Shown: in pieces, positions 33,314-41,031 of the stretch | How the letters are laid out: each line of letters starts with the position of its first letter | Numbering within the stretch: the stretch's first letter is position 1 | Assembly (NCBI GenBank): GCA_900544825.1 | Contig: UQWP01000002.1 | Span: 1 to 64,000, forward strand | Reading direction: 5' to 3' | Source of the DNA: an uncultured Prevotella sp. | Lineage (GTDB): Bacteria > Bacteroidota > Bacteroidia > Bacteroidales > Bacteroidaceae | Length of the DNA: 64,000 bases | Program-made: the position numbers and the translations under genes | The notes under the pieces: model-generated | Told to the model about the DNA's origin: nothing | The model's database searches: none | The model's input: the letters and a program-made list of their open reading frames with translations, nothing else

Positions 33314-34006
33314 ATGTCGTGTATATTGAATATTGAGACGAGTACGGACGTGTGCTCAGTGGCAATTAGTGATAGTGGACAGGTGATTTTCAACCAGGAA
33401 GATCACACTGGTCCTAACCATGCAGTTAAGTTGGGTGTGTTTGTTGATGAGGCTCTTGATTTCCTCGATTCCCATGGCCTTCCATTAGAGGCTGTGGCTG
33501 TAAGTTGTGGTCCAGGCTCCTATACCGGATTGCGTATCGGTGTAAGTATGGCTAAGGGCATCTGCTATGGTCGCGGGGTGAAGCTCATCGCAGTACCAAC
33601 CCTCGAATTGATGGCAGTGCCGGTATTGCTTGGCGAACATCCAGAGCAGGAAGACGCCCTCATCGTACCTATGCTCGACGCTCGTCGCATGGAGGTATAT
33701 GCCGAAGTGCTCGACCGCGCCCTGAAGGTGGTTCGCCCTATCCAGGCAGATATCGTGGATGCAGATACCTATAAGGAATACCTGGACGAGCATCATGTAT
33801 ATTTCTTCGGAAACGGTGCAGCCAAGTGTATGGAGACCATCAATCATCCTCATGCGCATCTCGTGGAGGGCATTGAGCCGCTTGCCAAGAATATGGCGCC
33901 GCTTGCCGAGAGGAGATTCGTAGAGGGCAAGTTCGAGGATGTGGCTTACTTCGTACCATTCTATCTCAAGGATTTCGTGGCTAAGATGCCTAAGAAGCTT
34001 ATCTAG
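33314..34006 (+). CDS. tsaB: tRNA t6A biosynthesis protein TsaB
   Basis: Component of the TsaBCDE complex making N6-threonylcarbamoyladenosine on ANN-reading tRNAs. It has 230 residues of ASKHA fold; CILNIETSTDVCSVAI at the start and VSCGPGSYTGLRIGVSMAKG near residue 62 are diagnostic. TsaB pairs with TsaD but lacks its catalytic metal site. The start at 33314 follows the -7 box by 29 bp. The downstream DUF4290 gene starts after 81 bp on the same strand. Confidence 0.95.
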   Translation: MSCILNIETSTDVCSVAISDSGQVIFNQEDHTGPNHAVKLGVFVDEALDFLDSHGLPLEAVAVSCGPGSYTGLRIGVSMAKGICYGRGVKLIAVPTLELMAVPVLLGEHPEQEDALIVPMLDARRMEVYAEVLDRALKVVRPIQADIVDADTYKEYLDEHHVYFFGNGAAKCMETINHPHAHLVEGIEPLAKNMAPLAERRFVEGKFEDVAYFVPFYLKDFVAKMPKKLI

Positions 34007-34087
34007 GAGAGACAGTTGGCGGGAGCATCCGCAGATTTGAATAGTGGGGGTATCCTCTGAATAATAAAAGAAACAAGCAAGAAAAAA

Positions 34088-34693
34088 ATGAATAAAGTAG
34101 GATTAGACTATAATACAACGCGAGAAAAGCTCGTGCTGCCTGAATACGGACGTGAGATTCAGCAGATGGTGGATTACTGTGTAGAGTTGGAAGACCGCAA
34201 GGAGCGCCAGCGCTGTGCCGAGTCTATCATCAAGATCATGGATCGCATGTTTCCGGAAAACAGAGGTATGGAGAACCATGAGCAGAAACTCTGGGATCAT
34301 CTCGCCATCATGAGCGATTTCCAGCTCGATATCGATTATCCTTTCGATGTATGCAATGCTGCAAAGATAGCCAAGAAACCAGAAGCCGTAGAATACCCTA
34401 ACCAGCGTATTCCTGTGCGCCATTATGGTGCCATGCTTTTCGAAATCTTCGAGAAGCTGAAGCACATGGAGCCGGGCAAGGAAAGAGATGAACTGGTGAA
34501 GCTGACAGCCAACCAGATGCATCGCAACCTGATGCAGTGGAGCCATGGTTCCTGCGATGAGCAGAAGGTGGCTTCAGATCTGGCAAAATTTACCGATGGC
34601 AAGATCAAGCTCGATCTCAAGCATTTCGTCTTCGAGAAAGTCAAGGAGACCCCAGCTCGCAGCAATAACAATAATAATAAGAAGAAAAAGTAA
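34088..34693 (+). CDS. DUF4290 family protein
   Basis: A 201-residue cytoplasmic protein of a Bacteroidota-specific family. The N-terminal GLDYNTTREKLVLPEYGREI and MENHEQKLWDHLAIM near residue 60 are family hallmarks. It has no catalytic motif that I recognise. The C terminus is a low-complexity Asn/Lys run, encoded by AAT/AAC and AAG/AAA repeats, that may vary in length. It lies 49 bp ahead of murA, a conserved neighbourhood in this phylum, hinting at a cell-envelope or growth role, which is inference. Confidence 0.85.
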   Translation: MNKVGLDYNTTREKLVLPEYGREIQQMVDYCVELEDRKERQRCAESIIKIMDRMFPENRGMENHEQKLWDHLAIMSDFQLDIDYPFDVCNAAKIAKKPEAVEYPNQRIPVRHYGAMLFEIFEKLKHMEPGKERDELVKLTANQMHRNLMQWSHGSCDEQKVASDLAKFTDGKIKLDLKHFVFEKVKETPARSNNNNNKKKK

Positions 34694-34742
34694 TCACTTT
34701 TTATAATATTAGATAATCAGATTATAATAATTAGACAAGCTT

Positions 34743-36053
34743 ATGGAGTCTTTCATCATAGAGGGCGGTCATCCGCTCCAAGGTACCATCACTCCGCAGG
34801 GAGCCAAGAACGAGGCGTTGCAGGTAATCTGTACCACTATTCTTACCGATGAGCCCGTGCGCATTACCAATGTGCCGGACATCCTGGATGTGAACAACCT
34901 GATCAAGTTGCTCCAGGAAATCGGTGTGAAGGTAACCCGAAACAGCCGTCACGATTATACTTTCCAGAGTGATGAGCTGAAACTGGATTATCTCGACAGC
35001 CTGGAGTTCGTGAAGAAGTGTTCTTCGCTGCGTGGCAGTGTACTGATGTTCGGACCATTGCTCGGCAGATTCGGCAAGGCTACCATCGCCAAACCGGGTG
35101 GTGATAAGATTGGCCGCCGCCGTCTCGATACCCACTTCCTGGGATTCAAGTATCTGGGTGCAACCTTCGTACACGATGAGGAGCGCAATGTATATCAGAT
35201 ACAGGCCAAGAAGCTGAAGGGATGCTACATGCTGCTCGATGAGGCTTCGGTTACCGGTACAGCCAACATCATCATGGCGGCGGTTCTTGCCAAGGGAACC
35301 ACCACCATATATAATGCTGCCTGCGAACCATACATCCAGCAGCTCTGTCACCAGCTCAATGCTATGGGTGCCCAAATCAGCGGCATTGCCAGCAATCTGC
35401 TCACCATCGTGGGTGTAGAGAAGCTGCATGGTGCCGAGCATCGCATCCTGCCAGATATGATCGAGGTGGGATCCTTCATCGGTATGGCTGCCATGTGTGG
35501 AGCCGGCATCCGCATCAAGGACGTGTCGGTGAAGGACCTGGGTATCATTCCTGATGCCTTCCGCCGACTCGGTGTGAAGGTGAAAGTAGAGGGCGATGAC
35601 CTCTTCATTCCGGAACAGAAGCATTATGTGATCGACTCGTTCATTGATGGTACCATCATGACCCTGGCAGATGCACCATGGCCAGGACTCACGCCAGACC
35701 TTCTGTCTGTGCTCCTCGTGGTGGCAACCCAGGCTCGCGGCAGTGTGCTTTTCCATCAGAAGATGTTCGAGAGCCGTCTCTTCTTTGTGGATAAGCTGAT
35801 AGATATGGGTGCTCAGATCATCCTCTGCGATCCTCACCGTGCCGTAGTGGTAGGTCACGATCACAAGCAGAAGCTGCGTGCTGGCAGAATGACGAGTCCG
35901 GATATCCGTGCCGGTATCGCCCTGCTGATTGCCGCGATGAGCGCCAACGGCATCAGCCGTATTGCCAATATCGCCCAGATAGACCGTGGCTACGAGGATA
36001 TTGAGCAGCGCCTGAACCAGTTGGGTGCCAAGATTACCCGTGTCAGCGACTAG
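34743..36053 (+). CDS. murA: UDP-N-acetylglucosamine 1-carboxyvinyltransferase, Asp-type active site
   Basis: First committed enzyme of peptidoglycan synthesis, adding enolpyruvate from PEP to UDP-GlcNAc. It has 436 residues. The substrate-binding TPQGAKNEAL is at residues 17-26. The active-site loop reads AKPGGDKIGRRRLDTH: the residue equivalent to E. coli Cys115, the target of fosfomycin, is Asp121. Cys-to-Asp variants in Mycobacterium and Chlamydia are active and fosfomycin-insensitive, so intrinsic insensitivity is expected. rimM follows within 31 bp. Confidence 0.95.
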   Translation: MESFIIEGGHPLQGTITPQGAKNEALQVICTTILTDEPVRITNVPDILDVNNLIKLLQEIGVKVTRNSRHDYTFQSDELKLDYLDSLEFVKKCSSLRGSVLMFGPLLGRFGKATIAKPGGDKIGRRRLDTHFLGFKYLGATFVHDEERNVYQIQAKKLKGCYMLLDEASVTGTANIIMAAVLAKGTTTIYNAACEPYIQQLCHQLNAMGAQISGIASNLLTIVGVEKLHGAEHRILPDMIEVGSFIGMAAMCGAGIRIKDVSVKDLGIIPDAFRRLGVKVKVEGDDLFIPEQKHYVIDSFIDGTIMTLADAPWPGLTPDLLSVLLVVATQARGSVLFHQKMFESRLFFVDKLIDMGAQIILCDPHRAVVVGHDHKQKLRAGRMTSPDIRAGIALLIAAMSANGISRIANIAQIDRGYEDIEQRLNQLGAKITRVSD

Positions 36054-36060
36054 GTGTTAC

Positions 36061-36080
36061 AAAATTCAAAGTTCCAAGTA
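36061..36080 (+). repeat. TTCAAAG dispersed repeat, copy 3 (short)
   Basis: A shortened copy (AATTCAAAGTTCCAAGTAAA) directly before the rimM start at 36084. Reading through it would add ten spurious residues to RimM. Confidence 0.5.
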
Positions 36081-36083
36081 AAT

Positions 36084-36605
36084 ATGATAAGACGTGACGA
36101 AGTATATAAGATAGGTAAGTTGGGCAAGCCTCATGGTGTGAAGGGCGAGATAACCTTTGCCATCACCGATGATGTCTTTGATCGTGTGGATGCCGAATAT
36201 CTCGTTCTCGACATCGATGGCATCCTGGTGCCTTTCTATCTGGAGGAGTATCGATTCAAGAACGATGAGAATGTGCTCGTGAAGTTCGAGGATATCGATA
36301 CGCAGGAGCAGGCGCGCAACTATACCGGATGTGAGGTCTTTTTCCCTCGCCACCTCTCGGATAGCGATGGAGAGAATATGACCTGGGCTGAAATCATCGG
36401 CTTCCAGCTGGTGGATGCCGTAAGCGGAAAGGTGGTTGGAACACTCGACCGTGTAGATGATTCCACGCTCAATCTCCTTTTCGAGGTGACAACCCCCGAA
36501 GGTGATGACCTGCTGATTCCTGCCAGCAACGACCTCATCGAGGAAGTGAGTGCAGAAAAGAAGGAAATCAGAATGGCAATCCCAGAGGGTCTGCTCGATT
36601 TGTAA
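36084..36605 (+). CDS. rimM: Ribosome maturation factor RimM
   Basis: Binds S19 and helps 30S head maturation. From the ATG at 36084 it has 173 residues; the in-frame TTG-side extension from 36054 is encoded by a dispersed repeat and abuts the murA stop, so it is rejected. The N-terminal RimM domain has YKIGKLGKPHGVKGEITF, and the PRC-barrel domain contains GTLDRVDDSTLNLLF and DLLIPASNDLIEEV. rimM usually sits with rpsP-trmD; here it is between murA and dxr, a Bacteroidota arrangement. Confidence 0.93.
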   Translation: MIRRDEVYKIGKLGKPHGVKGEITFAITDDVFDRVDAEYLVLDIDGILVPFYLEEYRFKNDENVLVKFEDIDTQEQARNYTGCEVFFPRHLSDSDGENMTWAEIIGFQLVDAVSGKVVGTLDRVDDSTLNLLFEVTTPEGDDLLIPASNDLIEEVSAEKKEIRMAIPEGLLDL

Positions 36606-36691
36606 AGTGAAGAGTGAAGAACGAAGAGTGAAGAATTCATTTGCTTTACTAATCATAAAGTTCAAAGTTCAAATTTCAAATTTCAAAGTAA
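36606..36691 (+). repeat. AGTGAAGA-type repeat plus TTCAAAG dispersed repeat copy 4
   Basis: 36606-36636 holds AGTGAAGAGTGAAGAACGAAG and a further AGTGAAG, a short purine repeat. 36651-36691 holds TAATCATAAAGTT followed by tandem TTCAAA units, ending in GTAA and the dxr start codon. Confidence 0.6.
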
Positions 36692-37852
36692 ATGAAGAAA
36701 CAACAGATATGTATTCTCGGTTCTACGGGAAGTATTGGTACACAGGCGCTGGATGTCATCGAGCAGCACAGCGACCTTTACGAGGTATATTGCCTTACCG
36801 CCAATAATAGGGTGAAGGAGCTTGCCGAGCAGGCACATAAGTTCCATCCTGCTGCTGTAGTGGTTGCCAATGAGGCGCATTACGACGAGTTGAAGAATCT
36901 GCTCAGCGATGAACCTGATATCAAGGTTTATGCCGGTGCCCAGGCGCTCTGCGATATCGTGCAGGCGGAGCCTATCGATATGGTGCTTGCATCTATGGTA
37001 GGTTTTTCCGGTCTGGAGCCAACCATCCATGCCATCAAGGCTCGCAAGAAGATCTGTCTTGCCAATAAGGAGACCCTGGTGGTGGCTGGTGAGCTGATCT
37101 GCAATCTTGCCCAGGAATATCACGTGCCTATCCTTCCTGTGGATAGCGAGCACAGTGCCATCTTCCAGAGTCTGGTGGGCGAGGGCGATAACGAGGTAGA
37201 GAAACTCCTCCTTACTTGCTCAGGCGGTCCTTTCCGCAACTTTACCCACGAGCAGCTGGAGAAGGTTACCGCTGCCGATGCGCTGAAGCATCCTACCTGG
37301 GATATGGGCGCCAAGATTACCATCGATTCAGCATCGCTGATGAACAAGGGTTTTGAGGTGACAGAGGCTAAGTGGCTCTTTGGTGTTCCTGCCGAGAAGA
37401 TTGAGGTACTGATTCATCCGCAGAGCATCGTTCACAGTGCCGTACAGTTTGCTGATGGTGCCGTGAAGGCTCAGATGGGCGTACCAGATATGCGTCTGCC
37501 TATCCAGTATGCCTTCTCCTTCCCACAGCGCCTGCATCTTGACGGTGAGCGTCTCGACCTCTTCAAGGCGCAGGATCTGCAGTTCTTCGAGCCAGATTAC
37601 AAGAAGTTCAAGTGCCTGCAGCTTGCCTTCGATGCTATTAAGAAAGGTGGAAATATGTCGTGCATCGTGAATGCAGCCAATGAGATTGTGAATGCCGGCT
37701 TCCGCAAGGGCGAGTGTGGTTTCCTGCAGATGGCGGATATCATCGAGGAGACGATGGCAAAGGCTACTTTCGACAGCAATCCTGATCTCGATGTCTATCT
37801 GCAGACTGATGCCGAGGCTCGCCGTATTGCCACAGAGTTAATGAAGAAATAA
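36692..37852 (+). CDS. dxr: 1-deoxy-D-xylulose 5-phosphate reductoisomerase
   Basis: MEP-pathway enzyme converting DXP to MEP with NADPH. It has 386 residues. The NADPH motif CILGSTGSIGTQAL spans residues 7-20; the metal and substrate residues are in PVDSEHSAIFQSL near residue 150 and LLTCSGGPFRN near 172; the SASLMNKGFEV block is near 214. It is the target of fosmidomycin. It follows rimM after 86 bp of dispersed repeats and precedes rseP after 96 bp of similar repeats. Confidence 0.96.
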   Translation: MKKQQICILGSTGSIGTQALDVIEQHSDLYEVYCLTANNRVKELAEQAHKFHPAAVVVANEAHYDELKNLLSDEPDIKVYAGAQALCDIVQAEPIDMVLASMVGFSGLEPTIHAIKARKKICLANKETLVVAGELICNLAQEYHVPILPVDSEHSAIFQSLVGEGDNEVEKLLLTCSGGPFRNFTHEQLEKVTAADALKHPTWDMGAKITIDSASLMNKGFEVTEAKWLFGVPAEKIEVLIHPQSIVHSAVQFADGAVKAQMGVPDMRLPIQYAFSFPQRLHLDGERLDLFKAQDLQFFEPDYKKFKCLQLAFDAIKKGGNMSCIVNAANEIVNAGFRKGECGFLQMADIIEETMAKATFDSNPDLDVYLQTDAEARRIATELMKK

Positions 37853-37856
37853 GAGT

Positions 37857-37945
37857 TTAAAGTTAATAGTTTATAGTTTAAAATGAACGTAGGATATAGG
37901 ACTAATTATAAAGTTCCAAGTTCAAAGTTCAAAGTTCAAAGTAAA
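37857..37945 (+). repeat. AGTTTA-type repeat plus TTCAAAG dispersed repeat copy 5
   Basis: 37857-37882 contains AGTTTAAAGTTAATAGTTTA and a further TAGTTTA. 37908-37945 contains TATAAAGTTCCAAGTTC and then three AAAGTT/TTCAAAG units, ending GTAAATAA just before the rseP start at 37949. Confidence 0.6.
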
Positions 37946-37948
37946 TAA

Positions 37949-39331
37949 ATGGAAGTATTTTTGATCAAAGCGTTGCAGTTGATGCTATCGCTTTCCATCC
38001 TGGTGCTGCTCCATGAGGGCGGACACTTTTTCTTTTCCAAGCTCTTTGGCGTAAGAGTGGAGAAGTTCTATCTGTTCTTCGATCCATGGTTCCACCTCTT
38101 CGAGTTCAAGCCAAAGAACTCTGATACCACTTACGGTTTGGGATGGCTGCCATTGGGTGGATATTGCAAGATCTCGGGTATGATAGATGAGAGTTTCGAT
38201 ACCGAGCAGCTCAAGCAGCCTGTACAGCCATACGAGTTCCGAAGCAAACCTGCCTGGCAGCGAATGCTGATCATGATAGGTGGTGTGCTGGTCAACTTTC
38301 TGCTGGCGCTCTTTATCTATTCCATGATTCTTTTCCATTGGGGTGACGACTATGTAGCTACCAAGCATATGACCCAGGGAATGAAGTTCAATACAGAGGC
38401 AAAGGCATTGGGCTTCCAGGATCACGATATCCTGGTTGGTACCGACAAGGGTGAGTTCAAGACCTACGATGGCGATATGTATCGCGATCTCTCTACAGCC
38501 ACCCGTGTGGATATCATCCGTGGCGGCAAGCCAATGAGCTTGAATCTGCCTGGCGATCTCGATATGCTGAGCATGATCAAGGAGAACCCTCGATTCGTTG
38601 AGGTGTATATCCCATTGCAGATTGACAGCGTGATGAAGGATTCGCCTGCCAGCAAACTGGGATTGGTGAAGGGTGATAAGGTACTGACCGTAAACGGCAA
38701 GAAAGTGGAGTCTTTCAACGATTTCCAGTTGGAGATGGGCCGTGTGAACGATGTGCTCACCGCCGCTACCTCTCATCAGGACAGCGTAAAGGCGCTCACA
38801 GCTAGTGTTGAGTATGTGAAGGCATCTGGCGATACCCTGAAGAACAGCGTATTGCTTCAGGCAGGCGATGAGGGTGTGAAGTTCGGCTTCTACAATCATC
38901 CTGTGATGCTCGATTACAAGGTAACCCATATCAGTTATGGTTTCTTCCAGAGCTTCCCAGCTGGTGTGAAGTATGGTTGGAATGTGCTTTCAGGCTATGT
39001 AGGCGATATGAAATATGTATTCACCAAGGAGGGTGCCAAGAGTCTGGGCGGTTTCGGAGCCCTGGGCAGTCTCTTCCCTTCTATGTGGGATTGGCACGCC
39101 TTCTGGATGATGACAGCATTCCTGAGCATTATCCTGGCATTCATGAATATCCTGCCTATCCCGGCATTGGATGGCGGTCATGTATTCTTCCTCCTTTACG
39201 AGGTAATTACAGGTCGTAAGCCTGGCGATAAGTTCATGGAGCGTGCAGAGTACGTGGGATTTGGAATCCTCCTGCTGCTGCTTGTTGTGGCGAATCTGAA
39301 TGATGTATTGAGATTCTTCGGCTTGATGTAA
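37949..39331 (+). CDS. rseP: RseP-type site-2 intramembrane zinc protease (M50)
   Basis: Inner-membrane protease of regulated intramembrane proteolysis. It has 460 residues. The zinc motif HEGGH is at residues 22-26 in the first helix, the GWLPLGGYCKISGM block is near 66-79, a PDZ region is in the middle (SPASKLGLVKGDKVLTVNGK), and the C-terminal LPIPALDGGHVFFLLYE supplies the third metal ligand. In E. coli RseP releases sigma-E; the Bacteroidota substrate is unknown, and the gene order dxr-rseP is conserved widely. A strong terminator follows. Confidence 0.95.
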   Translation: MEVFLIKALQLMLSLSILVLLHEGGHFFFSKLFGVRVEKFYLFFDPWFHLFEFKPKNSDTTYGLGWLPLGGYCKISGMIDESFDTEQLKQPVQPYEFRSKPAWQRMLIMIGGVLVNFLLALFIYSMILFHWGDDYVATKHMTQGMKFNTEAKALGFQDHDILVGTDKGEFKTYDGDMYRDLSTATRVDIIRGGKPMSLNLPGDLDMLSMIKENPRFVEVYIPLQIDSVMKDSPASKLGLVKGDKVLTVNGKKVESFNDFQLEMGRVNDVLTAATSHQDSVKALTASVEYVKASGDTLKNSVLLQAGDEGVKFGFYNHPVMLDYKVTHISYGFFQSFPAGVKYGWNVLSGYVGDMKYVFTKEGAKSLGGFGALGSLFPSMWDWHAFWMMTAFLSIILAFMNILPIPALDGGHVFFLLYEVITGRKPGDKFMERAEYVGFGILLLLLVVANLNDVLRFFGLM

Positions 39332-39361
39332 TGGTCGCTGGAGAATATAATAGATACAAAC

Positions 39362-39409
39362 AAAAAAAGAGATAAGCATCACGAAGTGCTTATCTCTTTT
39401 TTTGTTTGT
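39362..39409. terminator. Bidirectional intrinsic terminator
   Basis: AAAAAAAGAGATAAGCA is mirrored by TGCTTATCTCTTTTTTT around a short loop. It serves rseP on the plus strand and the M23 peptidase gene on the minus strand. Confidence 0.85.
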
Positions 39410-39428
39410 ATATTAACTTACTGGTAAT

Positions 39429-40376
39429 TTAAGAGTAGCGGATAATCTGTCCTGGAGACAGCTTCTTATCCTTGCGATAGCCATTGAGGCGGCAAATCTG
39501 CTCTACGCTAACGCCACGCTTTTCAGCAATGCTCATCAAAGTCTCGCCAGCCTTTACCTTGTGGTAAAGCTTCTCGCCAGAAGCGCTTGTGGTATATCTG
39601 CCCACTTCGCCACCGTTTACCTGCTCTCGGGTATAGCCGCCGTTGCCAATCTTGCCACGGGCTGCATTTGCCTCAGCATACTCACTCTCGTAAGTGTCAC
39701 GGTTGAAATTGTAGAAGTCTCCGGTAACATCCTGGTTTCTGAAGTCGAAGAACAGGGCTGGGTTCAGGGCTACGCCGCAGAGACGAGTCTCGAAGTGGAG
39801 GTGAGAACCGGTACTTCTACCGGTATTACCACCCAAGCCGATTACTTCTCCGGCTCTTACCTCCTGGTTCTCTGAAACGAGCTGGTCAGAGAGGTGACCA
39901 TAGATGGTCTCCAAGCCATTGTTGTGACGAATTACGATGTACTTACCATAACCACCACGGTCGTATCTTACTATGCGAACTTTGCCTGCGAAGGCTGCGT
40001 GGATTGAGTCGCCAATATAAACCTTGATGTCCATACCTTTATGTTGGCGGCCAAAGCTAGCACGGTAACCGAAGTTACTTGTGACAACACGACTAGAAGT
40101 TGGCATACAGAAGTGACGGAGGTCGATACGGTAGTGCTCAGGCAATGTGGTTGCCTTGTGGGCATACTTGTTGGAGAAATCCTCATACAGTTCTGCAGAA
40201 GGGTTTTCTCGATCGTCCATCAGTCGATAATGCGATACTGCGAGAGTATCCAATGATTTCATTCGCTGGTCAACTGGAGCTTGTCTGGCTAATAAGTCCT
40301 GACCGCAAACGGGTACAGTTGTTAACGCCAACAACGCCACGACCGAAATTTTCTTTATTTGCTTTCTAAAACTCAT
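39429..40376 (-). CDS. M23 family metallopeptidase with LysM domain
   Basis: Exported peptidoglycan endopeptidase or LytM-like regulator. From the ATG at 40376 it has 315 residues with a signal peptide (SVVALLALTTVPVCGQ). The longer reading to 40529 is rejected because it crosses the -7 box at 40507. The LytM zinc residues are in RQHKGMDIKVY and SHLHFETRL, both intact, so catalysis is possible. A LysM peptidoglycan-binding domain ends the protein (KVKAGETLMSIAEKRGVSVE). An ATG at 40412 is an alternative start without a good signal peptide. Confidence 0.9.
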   Translation of the reverse strand: MSFRKQIKKISVVALLALTTVPVCGQDLLARQAPVDQRMKSLDTLAVSHYRLMDDRENPSAELYEDFSNKYAHKATTLPEHYRIDLRHFCMPTSSRVVTSNFGYRASFGRQHKGMDIKVYIGDSIHAAFAGKVRIVRYDRGGYGKYIVIRHNNGLETIYGHLSDQLVSENQEVRAGEVIGLGGNTGRSTGSHLHFETRLCGVALNPALFFDFRNQDVTGDFYNFNRDTYESEYAEANAARGKIGNGGYTREQVNGGEVGRYTTSASGEKLYHKVKAGETLMSIAEKRGVSVEQICRLNGYRKDKKLSPGQIIRYS

Positions 40377-40506
40377 ACTACTTTTAAATTCTATTTTCTT
40401 TTTTAGGTCCATTGTGTCAATAAGTGCAGAACGTAATATAGCAAAAAATCCTGCCAAAACCACTAAAGCAAGTGCCTTAAGATGTGATTTTGTTATATAG
40501 ACGTTG

Positions 40507-40514
40507 CAAATATA
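40507..40514 (-). promoter_or_regulatory. -7 box (TATATTTG) of the M23 peptidase gene
   Basis: CAAATATA on the plus strand. It predicts transcription from about 40500 and a leader of about 125 nt before the ATG at 40376. Confidence 0.5.
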
Positions 40515-40650
40515 ACAAGAATATTCCAAAAAACCAAGGTTGTTAACGCTATCTGCTTGATATTTAACGCTGACTTTTTGTTTTTAACCTTTGTTAGCAA
40601 CTTCTTTTTTATATTTTTGACAAATAGGCTTTCCGGGCATCTTTCCGATT

Positions 40651-40998
40651 CTATTCTTCTTCGTGGAAAGATTCTGTATCAACCGATTGGCGGTTTTGCA
40701 GTCTTCTGAGCAGCGCCACGGCGGGTGAATGCCCCATGAAGATGTACTTCTTGACTTCGGGACTTGTAAAGCGCAGGCACTCGTTGTAGGCATGGAAAAG
40801 ATCATCGAGATTGATGGTGAATTCCTTGCCCGATGCTTCGCGGATACCTATAATCATCTTGGCGGTAACGTGGAGCTTGATGTAGCGTATGCCCGTTACG
40901 CTTTCTATTTCCTTTAGGGATGTGAGATAGGATCTCATCTCCTCCATGGTAAGGAGGGGACGAGGCTCCCTGATGGCTGGTTTACGTCTTTTATCCAT
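40651..40998 (-). CDS. Conserved-looking hypothetical protein, 115 aa
   Basis: I do not recognise this family. The protein is soluble, basic at the N terminus (MDKRRKPAIREPRPLL) and acidic at the end (ESFHEEE). The middle has alternating beta-like segments (RYIKLHVTAKMIIGIREASG and KEFTINLDDLFHAY) and a helical tail with ALLRRLQNRQ. The frame has codon use like its neighbours and starts 33 bp after the recG stop, so it is probably co-transcribed with recG. A DNA-binding or regulatory role is possible but unsupported. Confidence 0.6.
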   Translation of the reverse strand: MDKRRKPAIREPRPLLTMEEMRSYLTSLKEIESVTGIRYIKLHVTAKMIIGIREASGKEFTINLDDLFHAYNECLRFTSPEVKKYIFMGHSPAVALLRRLQNRQSVDTESFHEEE

Positions 40999-41031
40999 TT
41001 CTTTGCTTTTTTATTTTTTGATCTTTTTCTG

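Noticed and set aside
40377..40529. N-terminal extension of the M23 peptidase
   Set aside because: It covers the -7 box at 40507-40514 and would hide the signal peptide that begins at 40376.
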